From: Rhizorhapis suberifaciens
GTDB lineage: Bacteria; Pseudomonadota; Alphaproteobacteria; Sphingomonadales; Sphingomonadaceae
DNA length: 64,000 bases
Assembly (NCBI RefSeq): GCF_014200045.1
Contig: NZ_JACHOV010000004.1
Location: forward strand, 204,106 to 268,105
Reading direction: 5' to 3'
This document shows, in pieces, positions 25,445-34,377 of this stretch. A model generated the notes under the pieces. The model searched no databases. It was not told the DNA's origin and worked only from the letters and a program-made list of their open reading frames with translations. The position numbers and the translations under genes are program-made. Position 1 is the stretch's first letter, and each line of letters begins with the position of its first letter.

Positions 25445-26560
25445 GTGCCCCAAGCAGCCCAGCTTCATTTCGCCGGATATAACGACACGGAAATCTGGGG
25501 AATGGATAATGCGGAGCGGGTGCGGAGGCTTGTCCGTGCCGCAAGGCTGAGTCCCGGTACGGAAGGGGATCCAGTGTTATGGGTCAATCTGGAGTTCGCT
25601 TTCGATCCACTGTGGTTTCAGTACATATTGAAGAGCCCCGGTACGTTGCTGATGGCCAAGGGAAGGCCGGCGCTTGCACTGCTGAGGTCCAGCAGCGACG
25701 CGGCAAGGCTGGATAGCATGTTCGCGCGAAATACCGAGGCGCCTGCAGCTCTTACCGTGATCAACCATGACCAGCACCCGGAAATTTACAACGACTCCTT
25801 GCGTAAACTGGAATGTCCGTTTGTGGAGGTACTGAATCCCGCAACGATTCGGTCAATCGAGCGGCAGAGCTATTATGGCGCTTACAAGGGGGTCACCGAC
25901 ATCCTTACCAAATATCTCTGGCCGGAGCTGGCGCTGGTCCTGACGCGATTTGCCGCGCGCATCGGCATGACGCCCAATATGATCACCACAATCGGAGCAG
26001 TTCTGTGCGTTTATGCGACAGTGCTGTTCTGGCAGGGAAATTACTGGCCGGGGGTCGCGGCTGCCTTCGGCTTCATGGTACTGGACACTGTCGATGGGAA
26101 GCTTGCGCGCTGCACCATCACCTCATCGGCCTGGGGGAATATCTTTGATCATGGAATTGACCTCATCCATCCGCCATTTTGGTGGTATGCATGGGGTGCG
26201 GGGCTGACCAAAGTAGGCCTTGGTCTTGGCCATGACGCGTTTCTGACGGTCATGGCGGTCATAATCATTGGCTATGTGGTCCAGCGCCTGATTGAAGGAG
26301 CATTCATCAGATCTTTCGGCATCCATATCCATGTCTGGCAGAAATTCGATTCGATCTTCCGCCTGATTACCGCGCGGCGTAATCCCAACATGATCATCCT
26401 TGTCGTGGCGCTGATACTGAACCGTCCGGATGTGGGGCTGGAACTGGTTGCATGGTGGACAGCCTTGTCCTGCTTGATCCACGCCGTTCGCCTGGCCCAG
26501 GCATATTCCGCCAAAGTCAGGGGTGGCAGAGTGGCAAGCTGGCTGGAGCAAGGCGCATGA
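25445..26560 (+). CDS. CDP-alcohol phosphotransferase family protein with an N-terminal extension
   Basis: 371 residues from GTG 25445 (ATG 25502 is an alternative). The CDP-alcohol motif D-x2-D-G-x2-A-R-x8-9-G-x3-D-x3-D is 'LDTVDGKLARCTITSSAWGN' then 'IFDHGIDLIH'. About five membrane helices follow residue 170. The first 165 residues are soluble and unlike the minimal family, recalling bifunctional proteins in which a nucleotidyltransferase-like domain precedes the transferase. It should join a phosphoalcohol from a CDP-alcohol to a lipid or polyol. Its stop overlaps the HIT gene start (ATGA). The product head group is not known. Confidence 0.86.
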   Translation: MPQAAQLHFAGYNDTEIWGMDNAERVRRLVRAARLSPGTEGDPVLWVNLEFAFDPLWFQYILKSPGTLLMAKGRPALALLRSSSDAARLDSMFARNTEAPAALTVINHDQHPEIYNDSLRKLECPFVEVLNPATIRSIERQSYYGAYKGVTDILTKYLWPELALVLTRFAARIGMTPNMITTIGAVLCVYATVLFWQGNYWPGVAAAFGFMVLDTVDGKLARCTITSSAWGNIFDHGIDLIHPPFWWYAWGAGLTKVGLGLGHDAFLTVMAVIIIGYVVQRLIEGAFIRSFGIHIHVWQKFDSIFRLITARRNPNMIILVVALILNRPDVGLELVAWWTALSCLIHAVRLAQAYSAKVRGGRVASWLEQGA

Positions 26561-26991
26561 ACGAAACTATTCGAAACTTCGGCTATCCCGCCACTTTGGT
26601 GCATGAATATGTCCATTGGGTCGCGCTGGTGCGTCCTGCGCAGTTGACGCTGGGATCGCTGATCCTTGCCGCCAAGTCGGATGCCACCGATTTCAGCGAG
26701 CTTGCGCCTGAAGCCTTTGTGGAATTGAAGCAAGTCACCGCGGATTTGACCGCCGCCCTTACCAAGGCTGTCTCCCACGCAAAGATCAACTATTTGATGC
26801 TGATGATGGTGGACCCGCATGTCCACTTCCACGTCCTGCCCCGTTATGATGGGGAACGAAGCGCTGCAGGATTGACTCTTGCCGATGCCAGCTGGCCCGG
26901 CCCGCCTGACCTATCCCAGGCCAGGAAACTGAACGAAGACGAGACACCTGCCCTTGTCGCTTGGTTGAAGGGCTATTGGCGGAGCCGGTAA
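26557..26991 (+). CDS. HIT family hydrolase
   Basis: 144 residues. The histidine triad is 'HVHFHVLPR' (about 87-95), preceded by 'MVDPHVHFH'. HIT proteins split dinucleoside polyphosphates or nucleotide-phosphoalcohol and AMP/NMP conjugates, so this one could recycle or hydrolyse the CDP-conjugate made beside it. The ATG at 26557 overlaps the TGA of the preceding CDP-alcohol gene, giving tight coupling; a longer reading from 26452 is internal to that gene. It converges on and overlaps the nucleotidyltransferase by 19 bases. Confidence 0.9.
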   Translation: MNETIRNFGYPATLVHEYVHWVALVRPAQLTLGSLILAAKSDATDFSELAPEAFVELKQVTADLTAALTKAVSHAKINYLMLMMVDPHVHFHVLPRYDGERSAAGLTLADASWPGPPDLSQARKLNEDETPALVAWLKGYWRSR

Positions 26992-27731
26992 CGACCTTCG
27001 TCCACCCATTTCCTGGTAAGCGCGCGGGCGATCTCCACATCATGCGGGAAATCCACTTCCGCCCATTCCAGGCCCTGGATTGAGACGGTGCCGATCTCCT
27101 GTTCCAGGGCCAGCATGTCGATAGCGCGCAAGTACCAGCGCTCAACGCCTTCGGGGGTGCACATCATCTTTTCCACCTGCTTGCGGAAAATGGCAGGCCC
27201 CTCTCCCCGGAACGCAAGCATCCCGATGGACTCCGCATTGGCAACATCTGCGCTCAGGCGCTTCCCAATGGACATCAGCTTTTCGCCTTCCCGATGAACC
27301 TTCATATCGTCCTCGTCATAGGCGTCCTTGATATCTATCGTCACGGTAATCAGCCATCGTGCGCCATCGATTAGCTTCGCCACGATCTCGTCAGACACAA
27401 TGGTGTCGCCGTTCAGAATAATGAAGTCGCGGTCCATGGCGTGCCGGGCGATCCAGCAGGAGCCGAGATTGTCGGCGACTTGATAGAAGGGATTGAAGAT
27501 CGTTTCGATCTCCACCCCCTTCACCTGCGCCAGATGCGATTCCACCCGTTGTGTTCGGAATCCGGTCACTATTAATATATGCCGGATGCCGTTCGCCTTA
27601 AGCGCGTCTAACTGCCATTCGATCAATGTGCGGCCGTTGAAATCGATCATGCATTTAGGCATATCAGATGTGAGCGGCAACAGGCGTGATCCTTGTCCGG
27701 CGCTTAGGATAATGGCTTTGCTGATCGTCAT
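26973..27731 (-). CDS. LicC/GalU-like nucleotidyltransferase
   Basis: 252 residues. 'AIILSAGQGSRLLPLTSDMPKCMIDFNGRTLIEWQLDAL' is the NTP-binding signature (GxGxRL...PK), and 'DFIILNGDTIVSDEIV' is the metal-binding LNGD. This is the class of CTP:phosphocholine and CTP:inositol-1-phosphate cytidylyltransferases as well as sugar-1-phosphate transferases. Next to a CDP-alcohol phosphotransferase, making a CDP-alcohol is the simplest inference. It overlaps the HIT gene tail to tail and is divergent from the flippase. Confidence 0.86.
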   Translation of the reverse strand: MTISKAIILSAGQGSRLLPLTSDMPKCMIDFNGRTLIEWQLDALKANGIRHILIVTGFRTQRVESHLAQVKGVEIETIFNPFYQVADNLGSCWIARHAMDRDFIILNGDTIVSDEIVAKLIDGARWLITVTIDIKDAYDEDDMKVHREGEKLMSIGKRLSADVANAESIGMLAFRGEGPAIFRKQVEKMMCTPEGVERWYLRAIDMLALEQEIGTVSIQGLEWAEVDFPHDVEIARALTRKWVDEGRYRLRQ

Positions 27732-27835
27732 CGAAGTTCCTCAGCAGAATGAACCGGCGCAAATGACTCAACGGGCTCGTTAAGGGGTCATGGCCGGCGG
27801 CAAACGGTACATCGACAAGTGCCTGCCGCTCCATT

Positions 27836-29224
27836 ATGTCGACTTACGATCCTGATCCTTTCCAGTGCGGAACGGCAGAAAAGAACAGGCCTATGGTTCC
27901 CGTTGGAAAACCACCCTCGATCATGGGCGACAGTCCTCTTGCGCGGATTCTACACAATACCGCATGGCTGCTGGGTGGCAAGGGCGTAGGCGCACTGCTC
28001 AGTCTTGCTTATCTGGCCATAGTGACACGGACATTGGGGCCATCGGGCTTTGGCCAGTTTGCGCTGATCCTAAGCACTGCGCAGGCGATCAGCACGATCG
28101 TCAGCTTTGAAAGCTGGCAGGTCATCGTCAAATATGGTCAGGGGCATGTCCTCAAAAAGGATTACGACCGCCTAGGACGGCTTTTTGGCTTTTGCATCGC
28201 TATCGATATGGCGGGGGCTTTAACGGGATGCGCGATAGCCGCGGGCGTGGCGATGTGGCTTGGCCCCGCTTTCGGGTGGACTCGGGAAATAGCGATGCAG
28301 GCTGTCGCTTATTGCGCCGTCATACTGCTCACGATTCGATCCACGCCTACCGGCATATTGCGACTGTTCGACCGCTTCGATGCGGGGGCGCTTGCCGAAA
28401 CCATGATTCCTGTCGCCCGGATGGCTGGAGCGTTGATCGCATGGATCACATCCCCCGGCATTACGGCATTTCTGGTCGCTTGGGCAGCGGCGGAACTGGT
28501 CTGCGGCATTACCTACTGGGACCTTGCCCTGCGGACAGCCAAAGCTCGTATCGGCAAATGGGAGCGGGCGGGCATCCTTCAGGTGCGGAATGAAAATGCG
28601 GGAATCATGAGCTTCCTTACAGCTACCAACCTTAGCACGACCGTCGGTTCGCTCAGCAGGCAGATCTCTGTCCTGCTCGTGGGCTTCTTTGTTGGAGCTG
28701 CGGGGGCCGGCCTTTATCGCCTGGCTCATCAACTCAGCATGTCGCTCACCAAGATATCCGGCCTGCTCTCACGCGCCATCTTCGCCGAGCTGGCGAAGGT
28801 ACATGCCGGGCAAAGCGCCAAAAAATTGCGCAAGCTGTTTCGGCGAACCAACCGGCTGGCGATCATTGCCGGAGGCATCATCATCGCGCTGATAGTGGTT
28901 CTGGGCAAGCCACTGCTGCTGTTGATGGCAGGCCCGGAGTTTGCTGGAGCCTACCCGCTTCTCCTGCTGCTTGGCATGGCCGCCTCCATCGAATTGATCG
29001 GCGTCAGCTTTGAGCCGTTGCTGATGGCGACGGGGCACCCACGCAGCATAGTCGCGATCCGTTTGATCAACGCCCTGCTGTTACTGACTGCTCTTGCGCT
29101 TTTGCTGCCAAGGCTTGGCGCCGCAGGGGCCGCCACCTCCAATCTGATCGTTGCCGTCACTGGCGTTTTGATGCTGGGCATTGCAGCGCGGCGATATGCG
29201 CGCAAAATGCGCGAGGCGGCTTAG
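27836..29224 (+). CDS. Lipid/polysaccharide flippase, MOP superfamily
   Basis: 462 residues if ATG 27836 is used; ATG 27893 and ATG 27923 (MGDSPLARILHNTAWLLGGKGVGALLS, which fits the family best) are in frame and none has a clear Shine-Dalgarno. About 12-14 membrane helices with 'TLGPSGFGQFALILS' and 'AGAGLYRLAHQLS' as in PST-type Wzx proteins. By family it moves a lipid-linked head group or glycan across the inner membrane. It is the only transporter in the 24-31 kb cluster, so a finished lipid may be its cargo. Confidence 0.85.
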   Translation: MSTYDPDPFQCGTAEKNRPMVPVGKPPSIMGDSPLARILHNTAWLLGGKGVGALLSLAYLAIVTRTLGPSGFGQFALILSTAQAISTIVSFESWQVIVKYGQGHVLKKDYDRLGRLFGFCIAIDMAGALTGCAIAAGVAMWLGPAFGWTREIAMQAVAYCAVILLTIRSTPTGILRLFDRFDAGALAETMIPVARMAGALIAWITSPGITAFLVAWAAAELVCGITYWDLALRTAKARIGKWERAGILQVRNENAGIMSFLTATNLSTTVGSLSRQISVLLVGFFVGAAGAGLYRLAHQLSMSLTKISGLLSRAIFAELAKVHAGQSAKKLRKLFRRTNRLAIIAGGIIIALIVVLGKPLLLLMAGPEFAGAYPLLLLLGMAASIELIGVSFEPLLMATGHPRSIVAIRLINALLLLTALALLLPRLGAAGAATSNLIVAVTGVLMLGIAARRYARKMREAA

Positions 29225-29251
29225 ACCAGAGCACCGGGCGTGTGCCACTTT

Positions 29252-29280
29252 TCGTTCGTGTCGAGCGAAGTCGCGACACG
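29252..29280. repeat. Small hairpin repeat between convergent genes
   Basis: CGTGTCG (29257-29263) and CGACACG (29274-29280) flank AGCGAAGTCG. The 'cgtgtcgagcgaagtcg' unit resembles a short repeat often seen between sphingomonad genes (from memory). It lies between the stops of the flippase and the MobA-like gene and could serve as a bidirectional terminator, though no T run is present. Confidence 0.5.
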
Positions 29281-29294
29281 TCTACCCACCCGCT

Positions 29295-30104
29295 CTAAAC
29301 AGGAAGCCGCTGATGAAGTATGGCCTCCGCCATCGCCAAATCGGCCGGCTTATCGATATCGATGCAGGCCTCTGGCTGGGGCATGGAGACAATTCGGGCA
29401 TTAAGACCAAGGCGCCTGCCAGCCATTGCGGCGGCCCGGTGGATCGTCAACACACGGAAGGCGGCACCAAGCAACAGCATCGGCCCGAAGGCTCCGACGA
29501 TCTTCATGCCTTTCTTGCGGTCCTGTTCGACGCTCTGCCAGAGCGAGAGCAGCGGCTGCACCTTGTCGTTGGCAAACCAGAACAGGTTCGCCCCGGACCA
29601 CCAGCCCTTCCGAAATTTGAGCCAGGTCCGGCGGGAAGCGGGATAACGGTCGAGCAACACGCGGCGTTCGACCATGCCGACGGCCACGTCCGCCTTTGTT
29701 GCGCCCTCAATGAAGCTGTCGATCATGGCGTGGGTCAGCAGCACGTTATCCGCCGTTGTGACCAGCGCGGGATATGCGTCCTTGCCGAGGGCGGCGGCCA
29801 ATGAGCTGCTGATACCGGAACCGCTGGCGATGAACTGCACGCGCGGATCAGCCTGCCATAGGGCATCGCCGCTGGAGCGGGACAGCAATTCCGTATCTTG
29901 CGCGAGTATCAGGACGCCCCCGATTTCGCGATGCGTGAGGAGCGTCCGCGCAACGCGGGACAGCATCGTTTCTCCCGCAACAGGAACAAGCGCTTTCAGC
30001 GGTACGCCAGCGGCATCCGCCATTGGATCGCGGCCGGGCCTGCTGCCGGCCAGGACAATGGCGCAAATGCCTTTCGTCGCTGTCTCGCCATGCTCAAGCT
30101 TCAT
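29295..30104 (-). CDS. MobA-like nucleotidyltransferase
   Basis: 269 residues. 'CAIVLAGSRPGRDPMADAAGVPLKALVPVAGETMLSRVARTLL' is a nucleotidyltransferase N-terminus with a MobA-like G-rich loop, and 'LVTTADNVLLTHAMIDSFI' supplies the metal-binding Asp (TAD). The C-terminal 'PEACIDIDKPADLAMAE' is typical of the family (D-x-D-x-P-x-D). It transfers a nucleotide to a small phosphate or cofactor. Lying divergent from the lipid kinase, it probably makes a second activated intermediate in the same pathway rather than molybdopterin cofactor; that is inference from context. Confidence 0.8.
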   Translation of the reverse strand: MKLEHGETATKGICAIVLAGSRPGRDPMADAAGVPLKALVPVAGETMLSRVARTLLTHREIGGVLILAQDTELLSRSSGDALWQADPRVQFIASGSGISSSLAAALGKDAYPALVTTADNVLLTHAMIDSFIEGATKADVAVGMVERRVLLDRYPASRRTWLKFRKGWWSGANLFWFANDKVQPLLSLWQSVEQDRKKGMKIVGAFGPMLLLGAAFRVLTIHRAAAMAGRRLGLNARIVSMPQPEACIDIDKPADLAMAEAILHQRLPV

Positions 30105-30200
30105 TCACGCCCTTTCATCGGCATTTGCATGTATGTTGTCATTCCAAAAGGCAAGCCGACCGTCGGGCACTTTTTGTCACGATGTTACGTTATATTCGGC

Positions 30201-31022
30201 ATGGTCCAGCCCTGGCTTATAGCGAATCGAACAAGCGGTAGCCACGACCCCGCCCTATGCGACGCTATTGAAGAAACAGTTGCGAAATATAGCCGCGACA
30301 TAGTCCGCATAATCTCTCTACCTGATGATCCACTACCCGATGCCGCCGAAGCAAAAGCGTCCGGAACGGAGTTGATTGTCATCTTCACGGGCGATGGCAC
30401 GGTAAGCATGGCCGTAGATGCGCTGGAGGGCTGGCAAGGCGACCTTCTGGTCCTGCCGGGCGGCACCATGAACCTGCTGTCGCGCAAATTGCATGGGGCG
30501 CGGGAGCCGCTAGCGATATTGGAGGCCGCGCTGAAGCCGGAAGCGCAACGCGCAATTCTGCCGGTAGCGCAAGGGCATGGACTGAGGTCGCTGGTGGGTA
30601 TTGTCGCGGGGCCAACAGCGGCCTGGGGCGAGGTCCGGGAGGACATGCGGCAGTTGAACGTGGGCGGTCTGATCGAATCCGTACCGCAAGCGCTGCAGGA
30701 AACGCTGCAAGGCGATCCGGTGTCGGTAGACGGCGTTGAGGGCGAATTCGAAGCGGTGTTTGTAGATCCCCAGGCGGAGGGACTGAGAGTCAACGGCATC
30801 CATGCCGGTACGGCGGCGGAATTGCTGCAACATGGCTGGGCATGGTTGAAGGGCGATTTTCGCGAAGGACCCCACACGCCTTTGATTTGCACCCCGGAAG
30901 TCGTGTTGAGACGAGAGGGGGCTTTCGCGCTGCTGGTAGATGGCGAGCAGGCGGAGGCAGCCAGTCCCTGCCGCTTTACATTAGGGGCATGCCCATTGCG
31001 ATTCATTGCGACGCGCAAATAA
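30201..31022 (+). CDS. Diacylglycerol kinase-family lipid kinase
   Basis: 273 residues from ATG 30201 (MVQPWLIANRTSG); the frame is open much further up, across the divergent gene, which I reject. 'LIVIFTGDGTVSMAVDALEGWQGDLLVLPGGTMNLLSRKLHG' is the DAGK catalytic core (GDGT; PGGT-N). The C-terminal beta domain follows. Family members phosphorylate diacylglycerol, sphingosine or ceramide; in Caulobacter a member acts as a ceramide kinase for ceramide phosphoglycerate. Sphingomonads make sphingolipids, so a ceramide substrate is possible. No clear Shine-Dalgarno, so the start is uncertain. Confidence 0.82.
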   Translation: MVQPWLIANRTSGSHDPALCDAIEETVAKYSRDIVRIISLPDDPLPDAAEAKASGTELIVIFTGDGTVSMAVDALEGWQGDLLVLPGGTMNLLSRKLHGAREPLAILEAALKPEAQRAILPVAQGHGLRSLVGIVAGPTAAWGEVREDMRQLNVGGLIESVPQALQETLQGDPVSVDGVEGEFEAVFVDPQAEGLRVNGIHAGTAAELLQHGWAWLKGDFREGPHTPLICTPEVVLRREGAFALLVDGEQAEAASPCRFTLGACPLRFIATRK

Positions 31023-31036
31023 AGTTTTGCCGAAAC

Positions 31037-31066
31037 AAAAAGGGCGGCCCCATCGGACCGCCCTTT
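31037..31066. terminator. Bidirectional hairpin after the lipid kinase
   Basis: Stem AAAGGGCGG / CCGCCCTTT with a 10-base loop. It has a short T run on the plus strand and a longer one on the minus strand, so it can end the kinase transcript and the islet transcript coming from the other side. Confidence 0.75.
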
Positions 31067-31189
31067 CCATAGTGAGATATGCTCGCGGCTGATCAGCGCT
31101 TCGCTAAAATGGTCCTCAAAATTCCGACGTTTTTTCAAAATGTTAAAGAGATCCAAAATTTTGCGTGTAAGAAACGTGTAAAGGCTCGC

Positions 31190-31867
31190 CTAGCTCGCCG
31201 CTGCACTGGCCTCCAAACGCAAAACTGGCAAGCAAGTCCGTTCAATCGTCGCCACGGCAGCTTCCATTGCCTCCGTGACCTCATTGACCTCACCTTCTGG
31301 TGGTTTGATCGCATACATTCCACGACGAAGCTTTTTCGTGAATTCAGCGTCTGTGCCGCCCTCGTCGTCAACGTAGCTGTCCACATCAACCTGCACGATC
31401 CAAAATTGATGGTTCAGCTTATCAATCGCCTGCTCCAGTTCTTCGCTGAACAATGCTCGCGCCATTGGAAGACACTGGTCAAGCGCCTCGCGCTCATCCT
31501 TTGTGCGATTGATCCTGTTGTAAAATGCCTGAGCAGTCACCAGCCGCTTCTGCCGCTCCTTCGTCTGCGTGTCCCAGCCATCCTTCTCTTTCATCTGCTC
31601 TTCAGCAGCGTGCAACTCGTGACCCCACATCATAACGCCACGCACATATCCAAGCGCGCGTCGCGCCTTATAAGTCGCCGTCAAAATTCGCTCAGCCTGA
31701 TCTTGCTTACGCTCAGCCAACTTCTGCGTGCGCCACGCATCAAATGTGTTTGCGCCCTTGATCGCAGCCCATACGACAGCACCTACACCGCCAAGAGTGC
31801 CAATGCCTTGCAGCATCGTTCCCGTCGCTGCCCAATCAACTGCCGCATTGCATATCGCGTAAGGCAC
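31190..31867 (-). CDS. Hypothetical membrane-anchored protein, second gene of a two-gene islet
   Basis: 225 residues. One hydrophobic helix near the N-terminus ('TMLQGIGTLGGVGAVVWAAI', about 17-36), then a mostly charged helical cytoplasmic part ('DAWRTQKLAERKQDQAERILTATYKARRAL') ending in an acidic segment. No known domain is recognised. The start follows the stop of the upstream gene without a gap (31867/31868), so the two are co-translated. Base composition is A+T-richer than the flanks. The N-terminal anchor plus helical effector-like body resembles accessory membrane proteins of defence pairs, but that is only a resemblance. Confidence 0.75.
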   Translation of the reverse strand: MPYAICNAAVDWAATGTMLQGIGTLGGVGAVVWAAIKGANTFDAWRTQKLAERKQDQAERILTATYKARRALGYVRGVMMWGHELHAAEEQMKEKDGWDTQTKERQKRLVTAQAFYNRINRTKDEREALDQCLPMARALFSEELEQAIDKLNHQFWIVQVDVDSYVDDEGGTDAEFTKKLRRGMYAIKPPEGEVNEVTEAMEAAVATIERTCLPVLRLEASAAAS

Positions 31868-32953
31868 TCAACTTTCCTTTACAGCAACATCGCCATCCTC
31901 ATCGCCCTCACCTTCATCAGCGATGTATGACTTCATTTTACTGATGAGATGAAACATAAAGTCCGTCATCATCAAAGCATTCAAACTCGTCTGCCTGCTG
32001 CTGTATGATATTATGCCGTGTAACGATGCGTGACGATTAGGCACTGGATCATTCGCAAATTTGGAAATCTCCGCTGCGTCTTCTCCAACGCGCGCGTAGA
32101 GATGCTCTTCCATTTTGGTGAACAAGTTCATTCCAAACTCGTAAGACAGCAAATCGCCTGCTGGTAAATCACGTGCAGCCTCACTGACGCCTGGCAAACT
32201 CGTTATACCAAACGCCTTCAGCTTTCCTTTGGGCGTCTGTTCAGTAATCGTCCGCTTGCCGCCGTATATTTCGTTGCTTGCCACCCTTTCAATCTCTGGA
32301 AAAAGCGTCCTTGGAACAGCACGATATAGACCGTGACGATGCGCGCTCAGCGCCTCTCTGAAGGTTGCCTTGGCCTCGTTATCAATCTGATAGCCGTCCA
32401 GATTTTCTAAAAACTGGCCTTCGACCTCATCCCAAGCCTCAGCATAGTGCGTTGCTATCGCCTCATTAGCTGCTGCTACGTCGCTCTCTTCCACATCAAT
32501 CAAGTAGAATGGCGTCGTATAATGCGGCAACCAACCCGTCTGCTCAACAAGCTCCGCCTTCTTCCGCTCCTCCGCGATACGCGCAAAAACCTGCTGAAAC
32601 GGTGCCAAGCTCGATTGCACCGTAGCCTGCCAAGCTTTACCTATTGACTGAATGCTTTCAGCAATGGCCTGACTGTTTTTCTGCCAATCAGATATTACGG
32701 TCGTAAACGATGGCGGCAAAAATGGCCGCACCACCATCGTATCTTGGATACCTTTCAATACTTGCGGTTCGACAAATGCAGAACGCCACCGCTGCGTTGC
32801 CTCAGTGATTGCATTAAGATCGAGGGACTTCGTTAGCTTCGGAGCTTCCTGCGCCTGCTTAACAATCCCCAAATCAAGCGATTTTTGTATACTCGCTGCC
32901 TGTTTCGCAATCTCGCCTAGTTTCAAAGATATTGCACGCTCAGGATCACTCAT
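31868..32953 (-). CDS. Hypothetical protein with a HEPN-like C-terminal motif, first gene of the islet
   Basis: 361 residues from ATG 32953, with GGGGAGGGGG just upstream; a longer frame to 33058 is unsupported. The first ~160 residues are helical and amphipathic. The middle has 'FREALSAHRHGLYRAVPRTLFPEIERVA' and the C-terminus 'PNRHASLHGIISYSSRQTSLNALMMTDFMFHL'. 'RHASLH' fits R-x4-6-H, the catalytic signature of HEPN RNases, in the sequence setting seen in abortive-infection and DUF4209-like proteins. Two hand-counted lines of the gene were 52-53% G+C, lower than the neighbours. Function is unknown; an RNA-targeting defence role is the working guess. Confidence 0.75.
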   Translation of the reverse strand: MSDPERAISLKLGEIAKQAASIQKSLDLGIVKQAQEAPKLTKSLDLNAITEATQRWRSAFVEPQVLKGIQDTMVVRPFLPPSFTTVISDWQKNSQAIAESIQSIGKAWQATVQSSLAPFQQVFARIAEERKKAELVEQTGWLPHYTTPFYLIDVEESDVAAANEAIATHYAEAWDEVEGQFLENLDGYQIDNEAKATFREALSAHRHGLYRAVPRTLFPEIERVASNEIYGGKRTITEQTPKGKLKAFGITSLPGVSEAARDLPAGDLLSYEFGMNLFTKMEEHLYARVGEDAAEISKFANDPVPNRHASLHGIISYSSRQTSLNALMMTDFMFHLISKMKSYIADEGEGDEDGDVAVKES

Positions 32954-33175
32954 ACCGCCCCCTCCCCGGGATCTCGTGGGTGCCAAGATATAGCACCAGA
33001 TTACGGGCTGAATATGAGACTTTACGAGTTCCACGCGACAAACCTCGCAAAGCATCACTGCTGTTAAGCAGCCAAGTGGTTAGCATTGACTTGTTTTGAT
33101 ATCCGTAAGCTGCCGCTCATTTTCGCGATCAAAACCAGAACACGTGTAATCTCACGTACTAAGAACGTGCAAACG

Positions 33176-33204
33176 AAAAAGGGGGCCATTTCTGACCCCC
33201 TTTT
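33176..33204 (-). terminator. Terminator of rplM-rpsI
   Basis: Stem AAAAGGGGG / CCCCCTTTT on the plus strand; on the minus strand it is followed by a short T run 36 bases after the rpsI stop. It also closes the right side of the 31-33 kb islet. Confidence 0.85.
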
Positions 33205-33239
33205 CCTTAATTTCCAAATGTTTAAGCGGAGATTCCAGC

Positions 33240-33761
33240 TTAGCGCTTCGAGAACTGGAAGCTGCGGCGAGCCTTGGCGCGACCATATTTCTTACGCTCG
33301 ACGGTGCGGCTGTCGCGAGTAAGGAAGCCTTCCTTCTTCACGGCACTGCGCAGAGCCGGCTCATATTTGGTGAGCGCCTGGCTGATTCCGTGCTTGACGG
33401 CGCCAGCCTGACCGGACAGGCCACCGCCCTTGACGGTGCAGATGACGTCATATTGACCCTGACGTTCGGTAACGTCGAAGGGTTGATTGATGACGAGACG
33501 CAGCGTCGGACGCGCGAAATAAACAGCCTGGTCGCGGCCGTTGACCGTGATCTTGCCGGTGCCGGGCTTCACCCAAACGCGGGCGACGGCATCCTTGCGG
33601 CGGCCGGTAGCATAGGCGCGGCCGAGCTTGTCCAGCTCCTGCTGGCGCAGGGGAGCAGCCTCAACAGCAATCGGAGCTTCTGCACCCAGGGTGGCTGCAG
33701 GCGCATCGACGCCGGCGGCGATGTCCTTCAGATCGGAAAGGGACTGGCGGTTATCGGACAT
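33240..33761 (-). CDS. rpsI: 30S ribosomal protein S9
   Basis: 173 residues. '[46 protein letters not shown]' and the terminal '[25 protein letters not shown]', whose basic tail reaches the P-site tRNA, are the S9 signature. An N-terminal Ala-rich extension of about 45 residues is typical of alphaproteobacteria. It overlaps the rplM stop by one base (TAATG). Confidence 0.98.
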   Translation of the reverse strand: MSDNRQSLSDLKDIAAGVDAPAATLGAEAPIAVEAAPLRQQELDKLGRAYATGRRKDAVARVWVKPGTGKITVNGRDQAVYFARPTLRLVINQPFDVTERQGQYDVICTVKGGGLSGQAGAVKHGISQALTKYEPALRSAVKKEGFLTRDSRTVERKKYGRAKARRSFQFSKR

Positions 33762-34240
33762 TATGCACCCACCTTGTTCTTGCGGTTGCGGGAAGCGATA
33801 TCGAGCACTTCCGGATTTTGAGCTTCATGCGGGTGGCTGACACCGGCAAAAATGCGAAGGTTGCGCATCTGCTGACGTCCCAGGGGACCACGGGGGATCA
33901 TGCGTTCCACCGCTTTTTCAAGCACGCGTTCAGGAAAGCGGCCTTCCAGCACCTTCTGCGCGGTAACACCCTTGATGCCGCCGGCATAGCCAGTGTGCTT
34001 GTAATAGACCTTGTCGGCGAGCTTCTTGCCCGTGAACTTCACCTTGTCGGCATTGATCACGATGACATTGTCACCACAATCGACATGCGGCGTGTAGCTC
34101 GGCTTGTGCTTGCCGCGCAGAATATTGGCGATGATCGACGCAGCGCGGCCGACAACCAGCCCGTCGGCATCGATAAGAAGCCATTTCTTTTCCACTGTCG
34201 CCGGGGTGGCCGGCTTCGTGGTCTTCATCAGCGCCTTCAT
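33761..34240 (-). CDS. rplM: 50S ribosomal protein L13
   Basis: 159 residues from ATG 34240, chosen for AGGAG 9 bases upstream; a longer frame to 34303 has no support. '[71 protein letters not shown]' is diagnostic. It is an early 50S assembly protein. Always paired with rpsI. Confidence 0.98.
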   Translation of the reverse strand: MKALMKTTKPATPATVEKKWLLIDADGLVVGRAASIIANILRGKHKPSYTPHVDCGDNVIVINADKVKFTGKKLADKVYYKHTGYAGGIKGVTAQKVLEGRFPERVLEKAVERMIPRGPLGRQQMRNLRIFAGVSHPHEAQNPEVLDIASRNRKNKVGA

Positions 34241-34377
34241 GGCCCTAATCTCCTGATGGGGTAAATTCCCCGATGAATGAAACAAAAGAACGCCGCCCGG
34301 CAAAGGCAGCGCTATGGCGCCCTATTGGGAGCGAATCGGCAGGAAGTCAAGAGAAAGGGCGCCTTTCATGACGGGTA

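Noticed and set aside
31158..33175. Direct repeats (ACGTGTAA at both sides) as attachment sites of the 31-33 kb islet
   Set aside because: Only about 8 bases match, with differing context, and no integrase or tRNA is next to it. I keep the islet but not the att sites.
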